Below, in pieces: positions 59,230-64,000 of a stretch of 64,000 nt of DNA. Positions within the stretch are counted from its first letter, which is position 1, and each line of letters starts with the position of its first letter. Origin of the DNA: Zoroaster sp. YZ-2022 (taxonomy: Eukaryota; Echinodermata; Asteroidea; Forcipulatida; Zoroasteridae); assembly GCA_029582265.1 (NCBI GenBank), contig CM055823.1, forward strand, positions 1,674,001 through 1,738,000, written 5' to 3'. Below the pieces are notes generated by a model. It was not told where the DNA came from and did no database searches. It saw nothing but the letters and a program-made list of their open reading frames with translations. Made by a program: the position numbers and the translations under genes.

Positions 59230-60475
59230 AGAGTATGTAAATGAATACACGTTTAAACCCCTGCCGGCAATTGATGACTGACCCAACCAGGTTTTACCAT
59301 TTTCTTTTTAAATATTCCCTGATGAGTTCCACAGTGTAATTGTGAGGAAAGATGGGTGAACAAGAGCTTAACATCCTGTGCAGTGATTTTTCACCCTTTA
59401 AGTCCTAACCATTCACAAAATCGTGTGGTTAATACTATTTCCAGGCAGTGAGGATTTTCCTCACAATTTATTGGGTTGAGTCTTGAAGACGTGAAACGGG
59501 AAAATTTGCTGTTACTATTAAGAGATTCAAATAGAATAAGGCAAGGGGGAATTCCCCCCCCCCTTTATAAAATGTCACACTTTTTGAATTTTATTTATTT
59601 GTTTTTATTTATAATCTTGAGTAGTTTTGTTTGTAACCAGTGTAGTTAATGAGTTTCTGTAACTAAACAAACAAAATCTCATAAACTGGCCCAAAATTTC
59701 TTTAAATGTTCAAAAACCATTCTTAAATGTTTTTCGTAAATTTTTTGAAATTTAATATTTTTTTCCGTTATAATAATGTTTTTGGTTTTTAGTACAAATT
59801 TCAAACCAAATTGATTTTATTTATTTATTTTTTTAGGGGGTGGGCTCAGGTTGAGGAGTGGGGTGGGCCTGGGGGAGGGTTAAGACTGGCTAACGTTTAA
59901 GGGCGGTCATTGGAATTTGGAATAATCCTTTGAAATTTATACCACTGGCGGCCGTCTGATAATTCCCCCGGCAAAATAAAACTTAACTGAAATTAGAAAG
60001 GGGCTCAAATCGTAACCAACAACATCACAAAGAGCTAAAAAGAGCACTGGAAATGTCTACAGGCAGAAAATCACACACACGTTTGAAGGAAGGCACTTTT
60101 CAAAATCACCATATCTACATCATTCTGTTGGCCCGAACTGTATGATTTTGTATGAAACAAAAGCTTATTACAATTAGTATTTTACAATTGATATCATTAA
60201 CAGTACAAAATACTTGTAGTAATTAATAAAACTATTTGACACTTTGTGAAAACGCGAAAATCGGAAAACCTTATCATTTTACCCACAAAATCAGAGTATA
60301 GACTTACCAGGTTTATGATGACAATGAATTACCCAAATGATAATTTTTGATTATTATTTTGTCCTATACGACCTCCGTACCATATAGTAATGTGTTACTA
60401 TATTTCATCTGTTAATAAATCTTAGAGTAATCGTTACGATATCGTTACGAATCGTTACGAAATCGTTACATGGAG
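59230..60475. other. No supported gene
   Basis: AT-rich. A short direct repeat of ATCGTTACGA occurs near 60430-60470 just before the SINE. Confidence 0.45.
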
Positions 60476-60477
60476 TG

Positions 60478-60832
60478 CCATGGTCGAGGCGGTTTAGTGC
60501 ATCAGATTTGTGTTCTGGTATTTTGAGTCGTCAGAATGTGGATTCGAATCCCGATCGCGACCGTGTTGTACTTGTGTCCTTGAACAAGACACTTTTACCA
60601 TAATTGCTTCTCTCCACGCAGGAGTAAATGGGTGCCTGTGAGGGCAGAGTTGGTTTGCTGTGTTTGATTAGCCCATATGCGCTGAAATGGCAGCAATTGA
60701 GCTGTCTGCTCCCAAGGAGCTGAGGAATGGTTCAGGGTGGTTATGCACCTGATGAGGCACAGGGGTAATAATGTACAGCGCTTTGATACCTTGTTTAAGA
60801 GCGCTTTAAAATGCCCTATATTATTATTATTA
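60478..60832 (+). mobile_element. Full-length tRNA-derived SINE with LINE-like tail
   Basis: The tRNA-like head has TGGTCGAGGCGGTTTAGTGC (A box) and GGATTCGAATCC (B box). A central body follows (CCTTGAACAAGACACTTTTAC...TTGCTTCTCTCCACGCAGGAG). The 3' part AGCGCTTTGAT...TTTAAGAGCGCTTTAAAATGCC then runs into (ATT)n. The central body resembles conserved SINE domains known across animals, but I cannot say which superfamily. Confidence 0.85.
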
Positions 60833-60849
60833 CGGTATTATTACGATAA

Positions 60850-63800
60850 ACATGTTGCCGAAGTTGTTAGTCATGTACGTTTGGACGTAAAAACCTAAAA
60901 CCTTTTGATAAGGATGCGTAATTTCAAACTGGAAACTTCTATAACGTATCAACATTTTAATTAATAAATCATAAGAATTACGCATAAAATGAGATGAACA
61001 ATTAACTCTTAAACACTGATTTTATACAACAACGAAATATTAAAGCGGTAATATCCAAAAGTAATTTTTAAAAAATATTGAGTTCATTCTTCATATTAGT
61101 TATAATCTATACAAAGTGTAAGTAGGTAATGGTGCGGTGACACCACATTGAAATTCTCTATTGAGTGATAATTGGTTCTGAAAAGAACTGGAACTAATTG
61201 CTGCTCAATGAAATTCTGTAGTCTGCACCAATACGCAGTCTTCTATCCTCTTCACCATGCAGAGCTACAAGTTTTACAATTGTCTTATTGTTGTCTTACT
61301 GTATACTGTTATGACATTAAACAAAATAGGTGCACCTGAACTTAAATCCTGATTTTATATTTTTAAAAACAATTGAATGTACGGTTTGATCAACATTGCA
61401 GAAGCAAACCTCTACATTATACATATTATCCTACATTGTATTTCCAAAGATATACAGTTTACTTACAAATTACTTTAGATCAGGAAATAAACTGATGAAA
61501 ATTATAATTATAATTGTATATAAAGGTTCCATCAGACTTAATAGTTGTGAGGGGCTATATGAAAATATTCAGTATAGTCTAAGCCCACATGAATACACAA
61601 ATTATATATATAGTATACAAGTTAATAAAATCACTAATATTTATGAAATATTATTTAGAATCACATTCGTTAGTGAAATGATTCATATCACTGGCTTTAC
61701 AACGCCAGTACCAAAAGCAGTGTAAATTTAAAGGAGGCCGACCCCCGGCCCAGATTTGAATTTTAATAAGCAAGGAGAAGAAATATATATATATATTGCC
61801 GGTAATTGCTTAAATGCTGATTTATATCATAAAGTTCCGACTGCCAATTTATCCAACATAATTTTAAAAATATATGTGGTCCATAGAAAGGTTTTCGTAT
61901 CGAGCAAAAAATAGCGATATGTCAGTATATTGATGAAATAATAAGTATATTAAATGTCTGCCGTATGTACCTTTAGGATAAAAGGCCTTGCGTGCACGTT
62001 TAAATTCTGGCAATGGTGTCTATATCCGTGATTATAAAATTTTGTAAGTTTAAAAGATTATAAATTTGCATGAAAGACCAAACTTAATTTTGCATTTTAA
62101 AGGCTTGATGGATTAGTTTAGGGGAATTTAACCGTAGGGTTTCATATCGAATTTTAACATGTACTTTTGTGTTTGGGACATATCAATGGTAATTTCAACG
62201 TGTCTTTGTGTTTGATGATAACAAAATCAGATATAGTTATTACATCACGCTGCAGCAGTGGCGCAACGAAAGAGGGGGCAGGGGATGGCAGGATTTTTGA
62301 AAACATTTCGGAGGTACAAATTTCGGCTTTTGGAGAGAAAATAACATAATAAGCAAGGGAGGAAAGAAAAACTATAATTACCCTATGTAGCAGGATTGCT
62401 GATTATTCCGATATACGCCATAATTCCGACTGTGAATTTATCCGCCAGGCGACCCCTATTACGCTTTACGACTATAGATTTCAGTAATAAAGAATGGTTT
62501 CATGTACGGAAAATACTTCTTATATAAAGCTAATATTCCTGACTGCTCAATACAAATTTTCATTAGTCGGACCGTGATCCGAAAACGGAAGGGACTTTTG
62601 GTTAGAGATGTTTCTGACAACAACCAGGAAACCAACTTTTCATCTGACTCTCACAGCTTCGGCCTATTATTTCCAACTCAATAACAGCGTATCCAGAACT
62701 GGTTAACCCTTTCGATACCAGCCCATTTTTCACGGTGTGACATTTCCATACCAGGTAAATACTGGTGCAGATAACTCCCTTATTATTACCATACCCAATT
62801 TGGTGGCTTCTAATGAAAGAGAGCGCCACCATTCTACACTCTGTAGTTAATGTACATACATGTGTGCAATTCCACTGTGCAACATGCAGCTTTAAGTATT
62901 ACAAATAACATTTGGAAAATTTGAAACTTTGCATGATTACATTCATTCTATTCATTCATTCATTGATGATTTATTACACTAAAAATGTCACATGGCAGCC
63001 AAAGGCTGAATTGCGTACTGCACAATGTGTTACAATTAATGCAATTAAAATAAAACAATTACAATTTCCAGAATTTAAAATGTTATATACATACAAACTT
63101 TACGGTAAAACAAAGGTGTAATAAAATAATTAAGAAATTAAAAATATGTGGCTCTAAATAATGTAATAATTTATATGTGTGCATTTGTAGTGTTAAGTAG
63201 ATTAATAAAAATACGGAATAGCACTGTTACGAAATCTCTGAGTTTTACAAATACTGTTGATGTTAGCCTTTTTTGTCTCAAAACAGATCCAACAGGATTT
63301 TTCAAAGGAGCCAATTTTGATACTGAGGATGGCTAGCTAAAGCAGTAGCAAAATCAACACAGATATTATGTCTTCTCACTTACAGGGTTTGGAAATTTAC
63401 ATACTGATAGAGGCCCAGGTTTGCAGATACATAATCAACATGAGATAATTCACACAGGCTCTTTTTTGGATACTTTCTATCAGATTAATCTGTTTCTGAG
63501 TAAGAGCCTTGTGGATACTGAGACACATTTACAATTTCTAACATATTAATGTTTACGCCATTCTGAACTATCTATCTATTGATTGAAGGACATTCAATCA
63601 AAATGGCCCCCATTCAATATTGGCTGGGATTGTGGGCACACGAACATGATTGTTGACTTAACATTGAATAGAGAGGGAAACGGAGGGAGGGAGGGTAGGG
63701 AGGCCAAGTGATGGAGATTCAGTGCTGTACAAAGAGTGGCCAAAAAAACTGATTAATTTACAATAAGCAAATCCACTTTTTGGTTATAATTTTTATGAAA

Positions 63801-64000
63801 ATCATTCACCGGCGATTACTCTATTTTGAACAGTAAGGTTGAATAATTATGCTCGTTAATATGGTTTTACATAAATCTAAGGTGTCTGCTTACCACAACA
63901 ATAATTAGTTGTTGGCAAGTCAGTTTATCTCAAAATAGGTTGTTTGCAATTTATGCAAAGTGCAAGTATATGGTATTTCTCAAAAGCAAGGAACTACGCA
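60850..64000. other. AT-rich end of window; no supported gene
   Basis: Holds the third copy of the GGTTCTGAAAAGAACTGG...GTGTCACC repeat in complement (61135-61215) and a transposon-end-like stretch AGTGGCGCAACGAAAGAGGG near 62258. Open frames are short and unconvincing. Confidence 0.45.

Overview
This is a window of AT-rich animal nuclear DNA, not bacterial or viral. Coding sequence is split into exons with GT-AG (and one GC-AG) introns, intergenic DNA is long, and transposon debris is dense. The repeat content (CR1/L2-like LINEs with a 2A-like peptide, tRNA-derived SINEs, many MITEs, frequent TACATGTA and TAGGCCTA words) suggests a marine invertebrate, perhaps a deuterostome such as an echinoderm, hemichordate or amphioxus. 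The species cannot be fixed from sequence alone. Two runs of exactly 500 N (24176-24675, 53640-54139) are scaffold gaps of arbitrary size.

Layout. 1-1.1 kb: a MITE, then the first coding exon (minus strand) of a CIA30/NDUFAF1-type complex I assembly factor. 1.4-8.1 kb: two decayed CR1/L2-like LINEs; the second carries a signal-peptide-like start and a 2A-like motif and lies between TTAA-flanked inverted termini. 10-12 kb: a CRE-containing possible promoter, two unidentified candidate exons, a TTAA MITE and a third LINE 3' end. 13 kb: a 186-bp (AAT)n tract attached to a fourth LINE 3' end, and a fold-back element. 15.2-21.3 kb: a complete five-exon CYP2-clan cytochrome P450 gene (minus strand). 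Its second intron holds a Tc1-like MITE and a 1.67-kb minisatellite.

23-31 kb: tRNA-related repeats, a candidate membrane exon running into the first gap, TTAA MITEs, a degenerate array built on a GGCCCAGT core (26.2-27.8 kb), and a large inverted SINE pair. 34-36.2 kb: a candidate minus-strand gene with an acidic exon. 39.1-42.3 kb: a local duplication carrying two MITE copies. 48.4-51.5 kb: a 60-bp satellite array of about 48 units whose right end matches the left end of the 26-kb array in inverted orientation. 54.2-57 kb: two well-formed but unidentified minus-strand exons. 55.8 kb: a hammerhead-like motif. 60.5 kb: a tRNA-derived SINE whose tail resembles that of the first LINE.

The genes do not form a pathway; this is ordinary dispersed gene content. 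Several otherwise convincing exons are broken only by single-base length differences, mostly missing bases in short G/C runs. That points to assembly error at least as much as to gene decay. I found no convincing new multi-gene system. The most unusual signals are the two related satellite arrays, the higher-order minisatellite inside the P450 intron, a recurrent short hairpin (CATGGAGGAA...TTCCTCCATG), and LINE 3' tails that appear to have grown into microsatellites.
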